This document shows positions 18,282 to 28,657 of a DNA stretch of 64,000 nucleotides, piece by piece (the stretch's first letter is position 1; each line of letters opens with the position of its first letter). The notes beneath the pieces are model-generated. The model saw only the letters and a list, made by a program, of their open reading frames with translations. It had not been told where the DNA came from and searched no databases. Location: positions 84,758 to 148,757 of the forward strand of contig NZ_BOOH01000056.1 in NCBI RefSeq assembly GCF_016863135.1. The letters are read 5' to 3'. This DNA comes from Planobispora longispora. Its GTDB lineage: Bacteria > Actinomycetota > Actinomycetes > Streptosporangiales > Streptosporangiaceae. The translations under genes were made by a program, and so were the position numbers.

Positions 18282-19352
18282 GTGGCCGAGCCGACCGGAC
18301 GGCTCCCGGACCCGCCTCCCGCCCGGTCCCCGGACCTGTCCTCCGGTTCGTTCCCGGGTCCGCCTCCCGCCGGGTTCCCGGCCCCGGAGCGCTCCCCGGG
18401 CGGCGCCCGGCTGCTGCGCGGGGTCGAATACGCGGCGCCGAGCGGGTTCCGCCCGCTCCTGCTGGACCTCCACCTGCCCGCCGCCGAGGCGCACCGGCCC
18501 GTCCCCGTCGTGCTCTTCCTGCACGGCGGCGGGTGGCGGACCGGAAGCCGCGGCCGCTTCGGGCCCGCCTTCGACTCCTGGCGGGAGAGCCCGTTCGACC
18601 TGCTCGTCCGGGCAGGCCTCGCGGTCGCCTCGATCGACTACCGGCTCAGCGGCGAGGCCGTCTTCCCGGCCCAGCTGCACGACGGCAAGGCCGCGCTGCG
18701 CTGGCTGCGCTCGTACGGCGCCGGACTCGGGCTCGACGCCGACCGGGTCGTCCTGTGGGGCGAGTCGGCGGGCGGTCACCTCGCCGCCCTGCTCGGCCTG
18801 ACCGCCGGCCGGCCTGAGCTCGAGGGCGAGGTGGGAGCCCCGGGACCGGCCGCGACGGTCGCGGGGGTCGTCGACTGGTACGGCCCCGCCGACCTGCGCA
18901 CCATGCAGCGCCAGTCCCGCCCGGACGCGGTGACCGCCGCCGACGCCCCCGACTCCCGGGAGTCGCTGCTGATCGGGGCGCCGGTGCCGCAGGCGCCGGA
19001 CCTGGCCGCGGCCGCCAGCCCGGTCACCTACGTCTCGGCGGACGCGCCGCCCTTCCTCCTGGCGCACGGCACGGCCGATCGGTCCGTCCCCTGCGCGCAG
19101 AGCGAGCAGCTGGCGCGGGCGCTCCGGGCCGCCGGATGCCGGGTGAGCCTGCGGCTCGTCGAGGGCGCCGACCACCTGTGGACCGGGCTGCAGGAGCAGG
19201 AGACCCTCTTCCGCGAGGCGCTGGAGTTCGTCCTCCGCCTCACCCGGCCTGCTCCCGCCGCCCCGGGCGACACTCCCGAGACTCCCCGGATCCCAGAGAC
19301 CCCGTCCCCTGACACCTCCGAGTCCCCGAACCCCGTACCTCCACGCCCCTGA
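18282..19352 (+). CDS. Alpha/beta-hydrolase esterase (HSL/BD-FAE type)
   Basis: A 356-residue esterase-like hydrolase. The HGGG oxyanion motif is in VVLFLHGGGWRTG and the nucleophile elbow is GESAGGHLAALLGL. The acid/base residues are probably in the FLLAHGTADRSVP and LVEGADHLW stretches. In this operon it may release phenolic acids from esters. The N-terminal 45 residues are Pro-rich, and the last 35 are a Pro/Thr/Glu-rich tail (PETPRIPETPSPDTSESPNP) encoded by the start of a repeat region. It starts at GTG one base after the cupin stop. Confidence 0.85.
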   Translation: MAEPTGRLPDPPPARSPDLSSGSFPGPPPAGFPAPERSPGGARLLRGVEYAAPSGFRPLLLDLHLPAAEAHRPVPVVLFLHGGGWRTGSRGRFGPAFDSWRESPFDLLVRAGLAVASIDYRLSGEAVFPAQLHDGKAALRWLRSYGAGLGLDADRVVLWGESAGGHLAALLGLTAGRPELEGEVGAPGPAATVAGVVDWYGPADLRTMQRQSRPDAVTAADAPDSRESLLIGAPVPQAPDLAAAASPVTYVSADAPPFLLAHGTADRSVPCAQSEQLARALRAAGCRVSLRLVEGADHLWTGLQEQETLFREALEFVLRLTRPAPAAPGDTPETPRIPETPSPDTSESPNPVPPRP

Positions 19353-19395
19353 CACCTCCGAGATCCCGTACCCCCATGCCCCTGACACCTCCGAG
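19306..19395 (+). repeat. Imperfect repeats of CCCCTGACACCTCCGAG
   Basis: Three copies of the 17-base unit CCCCTGACACCTCCGAG occur at 19306-19322, 19346-19362 and 19379-19395, with related Pro-coding sequence to about 19460. They begin in the 3' end of the esterase gene and continue through the 131-base spacer to the dioxygenase gene. The region may have grown by slippage. Confidence 0.8.
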
Positions 19396-19483
19396 ATCCC
19401 CGTACCTGCAAGCCCCCGACAGCCCTGAGACCCCTATGCCTCCGAGACCTTCCCCGGAATCCCCGACGAGGAGCCACCGCCCC

Positions 19484-20416
19484 ATGAAACCGGTCACCAC
19501 CGGATCCGCGCACGACCAGCCCGGGGCCGCCCGGCCCGACGCGCTGCCGGCCCAGGTGCTCGACTCCCTCCGCGGCGGGGACGAGCGGCTCCGCGAGCTG
19601 ATCGCCGGCATCGTCACGCACCTGCACGCCTTCGTGCGCGAGGCCCGGCCCACGGAGGCCGAGTGGCTGCGCGCCATGGACTTCCTGGTCCGCACCGGGC
19701 ACGCCTGCACCGACAGGCGCAACGAGTTCATCCTGCTCGCCGACATGCTCGGGCTGACCTCGGCCGTCGACGAGGTCAACCACGTCGGCCCGCCGACCAT
19801 GACCCCCAGCTCGGTCGAGGGGCCCTTCCACTCTCCCGCGCCGCCCCGCCCGATGGGCGCGTGGATCGCCGAGGGGCCCGAACGCGAGCGGGGCGAGGCC
19901 GCCGTCGTGCACGGGCGGATCACCGACTGCGACGGACGTCCCGTCCCGGGCGCCGTGCTCGACATCTGGCAGGCCAACGACGCCGGCCTGTACGACAGCC
20001 AGGACGACGAGCAGCCGGAGGGCAACCTGCGGGCCCTGCTGACCACGGGCGACGACGGCTCCTACTGGTTCCGCACGGTCAGGCCGAGCAGCTACCCGGT
20101 GCCCACCGACGGGCCGGTCGGCGAGCTGCTGCGGGCGCTGGGCCGCCACCCCATGCGGCCCGCCCACATCCACCTGCGGGTCGAAGCGGCCGGGCACCGG
20201 CCGCTCACCACGCACCTGTTCGTCGCCGGCGACCCCTACCTCGGATCCGACGCCGCCTTCGCGGTCAAGGACGCGCTCGTCGCGCCCTTCCAGCCGTGCG
20301 CCGACCCCGGCAAGGCCGCCCGCTTCGCCGTCGGGGGCCCGTTCCTGGAGGCCGAGTTCGACATCAGGCTGGTCGCGGAGGACACCCGGCCGGTCGCGGA
20401 AGGAGACGCGCGGTGA
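19484..20416 (+). CDS. Intradiol ring-cleavage dioxygenase (catechol/hydroxyquinol 1,2-dioxygenase family)
   Basis: A 310-residue non-haem Fe(III) enzyme that cleaves catechol-type rings between the two hydroxyls. The helical dimerisation domain covers residues 20-110, and the catalytic beta domain has GAVLDIWQANDAGLYDSQ, then SSYPVPTDGP, and RPAHIHLRV; the two Tyr (in GLYDS and SSYPVP) and the two His (in PAHIHL) match the iron ligands. The length and the long N-terminal domain are closest to hydroxyquinol dioxygenases, but substrate choice is inferred. ATG 19484 has GAGGAG ten bases upstream; the longer frame reads through the repeat region. The next start overlaps its stop (GTGA). Confidence 0.9.
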   Translation: MKPVTTGSAHDQPGAARPDALPAQVLDSLRGGDERLRELIAGIVTHLHAFVREARPTEAEWLRAMDFLVRTGHACTDRRNEFILLADMLGLTSAVDEVNHVGPPTMTPSSVEGPFHSPAPPRPMGAWIAEGPERERGEAAVVHGRITDCDGRPVPGAVLDIWQANDAGLYDSQDDEQPEGNLRALLTTGDDGSYWFRTVRPSSYPVPTDGPVGELLRALGRHPMRPAHIHLRVEAAGHRPLTTHLFVAGDPYLGSDAAFAVKDALVAPFQPCADPGKAARFAVGGPFLEAEFDIRLVAEDTRPVAEGDAR

Positions 20417-21311
20417 GGCTCATCGGCATGGTGACCGGAGGCGGGGACCGCGGCAGGCGGCGGATCACCGTCGGCGTCGTGGCGGACGGCATGGCGGGCG
20501 GCGCAGTGGGCGGCGTCGTCGCACCCCTGGCGGAGGTCACCGACTTCTACGCGGACCTGCCGTACTGGCTGGACGAGGCCCGTGCGGCCGCCCGGGGGAC
20601 GACGGCGGCGGGGCGGGACGCGGTGCCGCTCGCGGAGGTGGAGCTCGCACCGCCCGTGCCGCCGTCGGCCCGGGTGCTGTGCATCGGGCTCAACTACCGG
20701 GCGCACGCCGCCGAGGGCGGCTTCCAGCCGCCGGAGCATCCGACCGTGTTCGGCAGGTGGACCGCCTCGCTCTCGGTGACCGGCACGCCGGTCCCGGTGC
20801 CGGCCAATGAGCCGGGCCTGGACTGGGAGGGCGAGGTCGCCGCGGTCGTCGGCGCCCGGCTCACCGATGTGGACGAGAGCGCCGCCGAGGCCGGAATCCT
20901 CGGCTACGCCGCCTTCAACGACATCACCGCCCGCACCGCCCAGAAGCTCACCGCCCAGTGGACGCTGGGCAAGAACGCCGACTTCAGCGGGCCGATCGGC
21001 CCCATCGTCACCGCCGACGAGGTCGGTCGCCTCACCGACGGGCTGCGCCTGGTCACGCGGGTCAACGGCGAGGTCATGCAGGACGGCGACACCCGAGACA
21101 TGATTTTCACCGTGCCGGAGCTGCTGGCCCGGATCAGCGCCACGATGACGCTCCACCCCGGCGACGTCATCGCCACCGGCACCCCCGAGGGCGTCGGCTA
21201 CGTCCGCACGCCGGCGAAACTGCTGGTCCCCGGCGACGTGGTCGAGGTCGAGATCGAACGGCTGGGCCTGCTGCGCACCCCCGTCACCGACGCCTCCGCC
21301 AGGAGCGGCGC

Positions 21312-21315
<4 letters not shown>
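20413..21315 (+). CDS. Fumarylacetoacetate hydrolase-family enzyme
   Basis: A 300-residue FAH-fold enzyme. CIGLNYRAHAAEGG (about residues 94-107) and LDWEGEVAAVVG (about 136-147) carry the metal-binding Glu residues, and FNDITAR the further Asp. The family hydrolyses or decarboxylates beta-keto acids from ring cleavage. In this operon it would act on a product downstream of ring opening, although FAH enzymes more often follow extradiol or gentisate cleavage. It starts at GTG overlapping the dioxygenase stop by four bases, and its own stop overlaps the next start (ATGA), so all three are translationally coupled. Confidence 0.85.
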
Positions 21316-23081
<1,766 letters not shown>

Positions 23082-23198
23082 CCGAGCGCCCACCGGCGCC
23101 CGCCGACAACTGAGCGCCCGCCGTCGGACGGCGCCCGCCGGCGACGTGGTCGCCTGGCTGCCGGAGGAGCGCGGGCGACGCCTTGGACCCGTGCGGCC

Positions 23199-23945
23199 TC
23201 ACATCCGGGATCGCAGCACGTCGATCTCGCAGCCCGGTGAAGACGGGTCGAAGCCGTGCTCGATCAGCCAGCGGATAGCCAGCAGGCTCCGCAGCGACCA
23301 CCACGCGCGGATCACGTCGAGGTCGACGGGGGCGCCGTAGCCGGCGACGACGTCGCCGAGGTGCTCCTCGTGTCCGAGCGTCAGGACGGCGAGGTCGTAC
23401 AGGGCGTCGCCCCGGGCCGCCTCGGACCAGTCGATCACACCGGTGATCTCGTCGCCGTCCACGAACACGTGGCTGACCTGCAGGTCGCCGTGCGTGAAGA
23501 CAGGCGTCCACGGCCGGAGCGCGGCATCGGCGATCCGGCGGTTGCGCGTGACCAGGTCGGCGGGGAGGACGCCGTTCGTGACGAGCCACTCGCATTCGCC
23601 GTCGAGGCGCGATGCGATCTCGTCGAGGCTCCGGCCGGGCCATGGCGGCAGCGGCGCGTCGTGCAGCATCCGTGCGGCGGCTCCCGCCGCGGCCCACGCC
23701 GCCGGCGACGTGGTCGACGGCTCGCCGAGGCGGCCGAGCGCCGTCCCCGGAAGGGCGGCGAGCGCGAGCACGGGCGGCCTGCGCCACAGGATCTCCGGCG
23801 TCGGGATCGGCGCCATCGCCATCGCCTCGACCTCGACGTCGGTGCGCGTCTGATCGGCGTCGATCTTCAGGAACACGTCGCCGACACGCAAGGTCGCGCA
23901 CCCGTGATGGGCGACGACGACCTCGACGTCCTCCATGCCGGCCAT
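23199..23945 (-). CDS. APH-family phosphotransferase
   Basis: A 248-residue kinase-fold protein of the aminoglycoside/choline phosphotransferase family. The catalytic loop FTHGDLQVSHVFV (HGD, with the usual Asn replaced by His) and the metal-binding VIDWSEAARGDALYDLA are clear. The N-terminal lobe is short. It could phosphorylate an antibiotic, a sugar or another small hydroxyl compound; nothing nearby tells which. The coding sequence is slightly less GC-extreme than its neighbours. The 117 bases between its stop and the monooxygenase stop contain repeated GCGCCCGCCG-like sequence and no gene. Confidence 0.8.
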   Translation of the reverse strand: MAGMEDVEVVVAHHGCATLRVGDVFLKIDADQTRTDVEVEAMAMAPIPTPEILWRRPPVLALAALPGTALGRLGEPSTTSPAAWAAAGAAARMLHDAPLPPWPGRSLDEIASRLDGECEWLVTNGVLPADLVTRNRRIADAALRPWTPVFTHGDLQVSHVFVDGDEITGVIDWSEAARGDALYDLAVLTLGHEEHLGDVVAGYGAPVDLDVIRAWWSLRSLLAIRWLIEHGFDPSSPGCEIDVLRSRM

Positions 23946-24028
23946 TATCGGGAAGCGATGACCGACGTCACAACGGGTTTACCGCGTGTCACCGCCCGGC
24001 TGCCCGGCTGCCCGGTCTCCGGCGGTCC

Positions 24029-25255
24029 CTAGCGGTCGATGATCTCGTTCTTGCCGATGACCACGATGCCGCCCCGGGTCACCGCGAAGCGGCTGCGGTC
24101 GTGTTCGAGGTCGAAGCCGATCCGGGCCCCGTCGGGGATGATCACGTTCTTGTCGACGATGGCCCGGCGCACGATCGCGCCCCGCCCGACCTTCACGCAC
24201 CCCATCAGCACGGAGTCCTCGACCGTGGAGTGGGAGTGCAGGACCACGCCCGGGGAGAGGACGGAGCGCTCGGCGAGTCCGCCCGAGACGATCACGCCCG
24301 GCGAGACCAGTGAGTCGATCGCCCGGCCCACCCGGTCGCCGTCGTTGTGCACGAACTTGGCCGGGGGGAGCGGGTCGTGGCCGGTGTAGATCGGCCAGCG
24401 GTCGTTGTAGAGGTTGAAGACCGGGTGCGCCGAGATGAGGTCCATGTGGGCCTCGTAGTAGGCGTCGAGGGTCCCGACGTCGCGCCAGTAGCCCCGGTCG
24501 CGCTCGGTGGAGCCCGGCACGACGTTGTCGGCGAAGTCGTAGACTTCGGCGCTGCCCGCCTTGACCATCATCGGGATGATGTTCCCGCCGAGGTCGTGCT
24601 TGCTGGTGGGGTCGAGCGCGTCCTCCCGGAGCGCGTCGATCATCGCCTGGGTGCGGAAGACGTAGTTGCCCATCGAGGCGTAGACCTGGTCGGGGGCGTC
24701 CGGCAGGCCCACGGCGTCCTTGGGCTTCTCCCGGAAGGCGACGATCCGCCGCCCGGCCGGGTCGGTCTCGATCACTCCGAACTGGTCGGCCAGCGAGAGG
24801 GGCTGGCGGATCGCCGCCACGGTCACGTCCGCGCCCGAGTCGATGTGCTGCTCGACCATCTGCCGGGGGTCCATCCGGTAGATGTGGTCGGCGCCGAACA
24901 CGATCACGTGCTCGGGCATCTCGTCGTAGATCAGGTTCAGGTTCTGGAAGAGGGCGTCGGCCGACCCGGCGAACCAGCGTGGCCCGAGCCGCTGCTGGGC
25001 GGGGACCGGGGTGACGTAGTTGCCCAGCATCGCCGAGAGCCGCCAGGTGCGGGAGATGTGCCGGTCGAGACTGTGGTTCTTGTACTGCGTCAGCACGACG
25101 ATCTTCAGGTAGTGCCCGTTGGCCAGATTCGACAGCACGAAGTCGATCAGCCGGTAGATCCCCCCGAACGGCACCGCCGGTTTCGCGCGGTCCGCCGTCA
25201 ACGGCATGAGCCGCTTACCTTCACCACCGGCGAGCACGATCGCGAGGACTCTCAT
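24029..25255 (-). CDS. glgC: Glucose-1-phosphate adenylyltransferase
   Basis: Makes ADP-glucose from glucose-1-phosphate and ATP, the activated sugar for alpha-glucan synthesis. The 408 residues match actinobacterial GlgC. The nucleotidyl-transfer domain opens [20 protein letters not shown], with later [10 protein letters not shown], and the C-terminal left-handed beta-helix carries [10 protein letters not shown] and ILSP-type hexapeptide repeats ([20 protein letters not shown]). It is divergent from glgM with 48 bases between starts, so they share a promoter region. Confidence 0.97.
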   Translation of the reverse strand: MRVLAIVLAGGEGKRLMPLTADRAKPAVPFGGIYRLIDFVLSNLANGHYLKIVVLTQYKNHSLDRHISRTWRLSAMLGNYVTPVPAQQRLGPRWFAGSADALFQNLNLIYDEMPEHVIVFGADHIYRMDPRQMVEQHIDSGADVTVAAIRQPLSLADQFGVIETDPAGRRIVAFREKPKDAVGLPDAPDQVYASMGNYVFRTQAMIDALREDALDPTSKHDLGGNIIPMMVKAGSAEVYDFADNVVPGSTERDRGYWRDVGTLDAYYEAHMDLISAHPVFNLYNDRWPIYTGHDPLPPAKFVHNDGDRVGRAIDSLVSPGVIVSGGLAERSVLSPGVVLHSHSTVEDSVLMGCVKVGRGAIVRRAIVDKNVIIPDGARIGFDLEHDRSRFAVTRGGIVVIGKNEIIDR

Positions 25256-25303
25256 GCAAAGACCCTAACCCGCCGGACAGGCACGAAACACTAAGCTGCG
25301 CTC

Positions 25304-26479
25304 ATGCGCGTCGATCTGCTGAGCCGTGAATATCCGCCGGAGGTCTACGGTGGGGCGGGGGTGCACGTCGAATACCTCGCCGGGGAGTTGAGACGGCTGG
25401 CCGACGCCCGCGTCCGCTGCTTCGGCACGCCCCGATCCGAGCCGGACGTGGAGGCCTACCGGGTGCCCGGCGGGCTGGAGGCGGCCAACGCCGCACTGCA
25501 GGTGCTCGGCGTCGACCTGGAGATGGCCGCCGGGTGCGAGGGCGCCGACCTGGTGCACAGCCACACGTGGTACGCCAACTTCGCCGGTCACGTCGCCAAG
25601 CTGCTGTACGGCACGCCGCACGTGGTCACCACGCACAGCCTGGAGCCGCTCCGGCCGTGGAAGGCCGAGCAGCTCGGCGGCGGCTACACGCTGTCGTCGT
25701 GGGCCGAGCGGACCGCGCTGGCGAGCGCGGACGCGATCATCGCGGTCTCCGAGGGCATGCGGCGCGACGTGCTCGCCTGCTACCCGGAGATCCCCCCGGA
25801 GCGGGTCTCGGTGATCCACAACGGCATCGACACCGTCGAGTACGCCCCCGACCACGGCACCGACGTGCTGAAGAAGCACGGCATCGACGAGCGCAGGCCG
25901 TATGTCGTGTTCGTCGGCCGGATCACCCGGCAGAAGGGCCTGGTCCACCTCCTGCACGCCGCACGGGACTTCCATCCCGACGCCCAGCTCGTGCTCTGCG
26001 CGGGCGCGCCCGACACGCCCGAGATCGCCGCCGAGGTGACCGGGCTGGTGCGGGGCCTGGACCGGGACGGCGTCGTCTGGATCTCGGAGATGCTCCCGCG
26101 CCCCGAGGTGATCCAGATCCTCACCAACGCCACCGTGTTCGTCTGCCCCTCGGTGTACGAGCCGATGGGCATCGTGAACCTGGAGGCCATGGCCTGCGAG
26201 ACCGCCGTGGTGGCCACGGCCACCGGAGGCATCCCCGAGGTCGTGGCCGACGGCTCGACCGGCCTGCTGGTCCCGATCGCGCAGAGCGCCGCGGACGGCA
26301 CGCCGGACGACCCCGGCCGCTTCGCCGCCGACCTGGCCGAGCGGGTCAACCGGCTGCTGGCCGATCCCGGGCTGGCCGCCCGGATGGGCCGGGCCGGACG
26401 GGCCAGGGCCGTGGAGCACTTCTCCTGGGCCCGGATCGCCGAGCGGACGATGGAGCTCTACACGTCGCTCATCAGGTGA
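25304..26479 (+). CDS. glgM: GT4 glycosyltransferase: alpha-maltose-1-phosphate synthase / glycogen synthase
   Basis: A 391-residue GT-B fold enzyme beginning MRVDLLSREYPPEVYGGAGV, with the donor-binding C-terminal half (VVFVGRITRQKGLVHLLHAA and CPSVYEPMGIVNLEAMAC, the E-x7-E motif). Its length and its place beside glgC match mycobacterial Rv1212c, first called GlgA and later shown to make maltose-1-phosphate from ADP-glucose and glucose-1-phosphate (GlgM), the donor for GlgE. No glgE or glgB is in the window, so the role in the GlgE pathway rests on family knowledge. Confidence 0.88.
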   Translation: MRVDLLSREYPPEVYGGAGVHVEYLAGELRRLADARVRCFGTPRSEPDVEAYRVPGGLEAANAALQVLGVDLEMAAGCEGADLVHSHTWYANFAGHVAKLLYGTPHVVTTHSLEPLRPWKAEQLGGGYTLSSWAERTALASADAIIAVSEGMRRDVLACYPEIPPERVSVIHNGIDTVEYAPDHGTDVLKKHGIDERRPYVVFVGRITRQKGLVHLLHAARDFHPDAQLVLCAGAPDTPEIAAEVTGLVRGLDRDGVVWISEMLPRPEVIQILTNATVFVCPSVYEPMGIVNLEAMACETAVVATATGGIPEVVADGSTGLLVPIAQSAADGTPDDPGRFAADLAERVNRLLADPGLAARMGRAGRARAVEHFSWARIAERTMELYTSLIR

Positions 26480-26503
26480 TTCTCAGGTGCTTCGGCAGGT
26501 GAT

Positions 26504-26869
26504 TCATCGGGTGATGAAGTGCAGGATCACGCTGTGCACGTGGTGCGCCTTGCCGTCGCCCCGGAACTCCATCTCGTAGGTGTGGGTCCCGACGTTGAGG
26601 GCGATGGTGCCGGAGGAGAAGAACGAGCCCGCGAACGACTTGTTGCTCACCACGCTGACCGAGGAGATCTTGCTGTAGGGGATGCTGGTGATGGCGACTT
26701 TCTTGCCGACGAAGGACTTGTCCTGCACGATGACGCGCTTGTCGGTCAGGCCGAGGAATCCGGTGCCCGCGCCGATCGCGTCGTAGACGGCGATGATCTG
26801 CTCGCCGGGCATCAGGCCGTCCTGGATCTGCTGAAGCTGTTCCTGGCTGTCGAAGGCGATCTCTGCCAT
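26504..26869 (-). CDS. Bacterial PH-domain protein
   Basis: A 121-residue small cytosolic protein with a single bacterial pleckstrin-homology-like domain: GEQIIAVYDAIGAGTGFLGL, TDKRVIVQDKSFVGKKVAIT, the strand pattern of bPH_2 proteins, and a final YEMEFRGDGKAHHVHSVIL. The role of such proteins is unknown. I chose the ATG at 26869 because GAGG lies 11 bases upstream; the frame is open 17 codons further but with no better start. It is convergent with glgM (24 bases between stops). Confidence 0.75.
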   Translation of the reverse strand: MAEIAFDSQEQLQQIQDGLMPGEQIIAVYDAIGAGTGFLGLTDKRVIVQDKSFVGKKVAITSIPYSKISSVSVVSNKSFAGSFFSSGTIALNVGTHTYEMEFRGDGKAHHVHSVILHFITR

Positions 26870-27011
26870 GTCGTTCACGACCTCACGGGATCGGGGGGTT
26901 CTCGGGTCATCGGTGATCAATGATCACCGATGATTCCTGCGAGGATACAGCCGCGACACCCGCGAGCCCGGCCGGAGCCAGACCGAGGTCCGGCGCGCGA
27001 CCGGGCCCGGC

Positions 27012-27848
27012 TCAGTCCTCGGCGAGCACGCTTCCGTAGGCGCGGGCCGCCAGGTCGGCGATGAGCCCGTGCGCGCCCAGCGGATCCGCGCACTGGACCC
27101 CGACCGCCGCCGCGGTGGCGATCGCCAGATCCGGGTCGGCCTCGGGACCGATCAGGCAGGGGGACAGGGCGATCCGCTCGGCGCCGACGCCGCGCAGCCG
27201 CTGGGCCGCGCCGGCGACGGCGGGCGCCCCGTCCAGGGAGGCGACCAGGACGGGCAGGGTCAGGCGCGAGGCCAGCAGCACGGCCGTGGGCTGCGCCTCC
27301 ACCGCGGCGTTCTCGCCGCCGACGGTGGCGAGGATGACCGCGTCCACCGGACTGGAGATGTTCAGCAGCCGCATCCGGTCGGCCCGGGCGAGGCCCTTGT
27401 CCGCGAGCCGGATGTGCAGCGCCTCGGCGAGCAGCGGGTGCGGCCCGAGGTGCGAGGTGACGGTCACGGTCGCCCCGCTCTCCGCGACCGCCCCGGCGAT
27501 GAGCCGGTCGGCGACCGGGTGCGGCCCGGTCAGCAGCGGCACCACGATGGCGGCCACGCCGTCCTCGGGACGGGAACGGGCGGCGTCCTCCAGCTCGGAC
27601 GTCAGTTCCTTCGCGTCCTCGCCGAGCCCGGCCAGGCGGACCTCGATCTGCGGGTTGTCCACGCGGATCATGGCTGCGAGCTCGGCGGCGGGACCCGATG
27701 CGTCGCCGGGGACGGCCAGCACCAGCGCGGGCGCCTCGGGCGGGAGCTGGGAGGGCACGGGCCTGCGGTGACGGCCCGAGGGCCGGGTGGCGCGTCCGCG
27801 CACGGGAAGGCTGGAACTTTCACTCACACGCGCGAACTCTAGGCCCAT
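27012..27848 (-). CDS. CbiX/SirB-like (sirohydrochlorin chelatase family) protein with altered active-site motif
   Basis: A 278-residue protein with two CbiX-like halves. The second conserved stretch HLGPHPLLAEALHIRL is intact, including the His of the GPHP motif, and IALSPCLIGP resembles the family core. The first motif, normally HGSRD, is here LAVPGDASG, so the N-terminal catalytic His is missing. Family members insert cobalt, nickel or iron into sirohydrochlorin; this copy may have a different role or be inactive. ATG 27848 follows a good promoter-like sequence; a GTG seven codons later is also possible. It has no siroheme or cobalamin genes around it. Confidence 0.7.
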   Translation of the reverse strand: MGLEFARVSESSSLPVRGRATRPSGRHRRPVPSQLPPEAPALVLAVPGDASGPAAELAAMIRVDNPQIEVRLAGLGEDAKELTSELEDAARSRPEDGVAAIVVPLLTGPHPVADRLIAGAVAESGATVTVTSHLGPHPLLAEALHIRLADKGLARADRMRLLNISSPVDAVILATVGGENAAVEAQPTAVLLASRLTLPVLVASLDGAPAVAGAAQRLRGVGAERIALSPCLIGPEADPDLAIATAAAVGVQCADPLGAHGLIADLAARAYGSVLAED

Positions 27849-27862
27849 TTCACCCACTTCGT

Positions 27863-27891
27863 TGTTAAAAACGACAGCAATTCCGTCACAA
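27863..27891 (-). promoter_or_regulatory. Promoter-like sequence for the CbiX-like gene
   Basis: On the minus strand TTGTGA (27891-27886) and TTAACA (27868-27863) are separated by 17 bases, a good match to housekeeping sigma -35/-10 spacing, and end 15 bases before the chosen ATG. If used, the transcript would have a very short leader. Confidence 0.4.
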
Positions 27892-28008
27892 CACGCTGAC
27901 ACCTCAATGAACACGTCTCACGTTCAGGGGGCCGGGCCGGTCGGGAGCGTCCGTCCGCCCGGAGGCGCCCCGGGATCCCCGCTGCGGCGAAGACCTACGA
28001 GGCACGCT

Positions 28009-28566
28009 CTAGTCGTCGCGGTGGCCCTCCCACTCGTCCTCCAGCGCCGAGTGGACGATGGAGTCGCGCCAGGCGCCGCGGGCCCGCACGTGGTGCCGGA
28101 TCCGGCCCTCCTCGACCATCCCCGCCACCAGCATCGCCAGCTGCGCGGCGGTGTTGGCGGGGGAGCGGGCGCCCCAGATGCGGTGCAGGCGCAGGTGCTT
28201 GAAGCCGAACGTCAGCAGCAGCCGGACCAGGTCGGTGCCGATGCCCCGGCCCCAGTGATCGGGGCGCAGGCCCAGGCCGATCTCGGCGCTGTGCGGGTGG
28301 TCGGCCTCGATGTGCAGCCGGGCGACGCCGATGACCTGCCCGCTCTCCCGCTCGGTGACCGCGAGCACGTAGAGCCGCCGGGGGTTCGCGTCGGCGGCCC
28401 CGACCGCCTCGGCGACTATCTGCTCGACCTCCTCCCGGGTGCGCGGGTCGAACGGCAGATGCTCGGTGGCGGTGGGATCTCCGTAGACGGCGTGCAGCGC
28501 GTCGACATCATCGACCGTCACTTCCCGCAGGCCGAGTCTCTTGCCGGAGATCTCAACATGGCGCAT
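28009..28566 (-). CDS. GNAT-family N-acetyltransferase
   Basis: A 185-residue acetyltransferase of the RimJ/RimL type. The acetyl-CoA binding region is IGLGLRPDHWGRGIGTDLVR (about residues 95-114), with the preceding strand VIGVARLHIEADH, and the late WGARSPANTAAQLAMLVAG typical of this branch. Substrates in the family include ribosomal protein N-termini and small amines; nothing here singles one out. ATG 28566 is the only sensible start. It is transcribed alone on the minus strand, 91 bases from the MFS gene. Confidence 0.85.
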   Translation of the reverse strand: MRHVEISGKRLGLREVTVDDVDALHAVYGDPTATEHLPFDPRTREEVEQIVAEAVGAADANPRRLYVLAVTERESGQVIGVARLHIEADHPHSAEIGLGLRPDHWGRGIGTDLVRLLLTFGFKHLRLHRIWGARSPANTAAQLAMLVAGMVEEGRIRHHVRARGAWRDSIVHSALEDEWEGHRDD

Positions 28567-28657
28567 GCGCAGACGCTAACGCCTCAAAGGTCCCAGTGCT
28601 AGGAATAGTTCCGGCTGACAACTAATTCCCGGTTTCGGGGGGTTTGATGGCGTGACG

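Noticed and set aside
23199..23945. Self-resistance kinase of the biosynthetic cluster
   Set aside because: It is 17 kb away from the cluster with no link in transcription; APH-fold proteins are common in actinomycetes.
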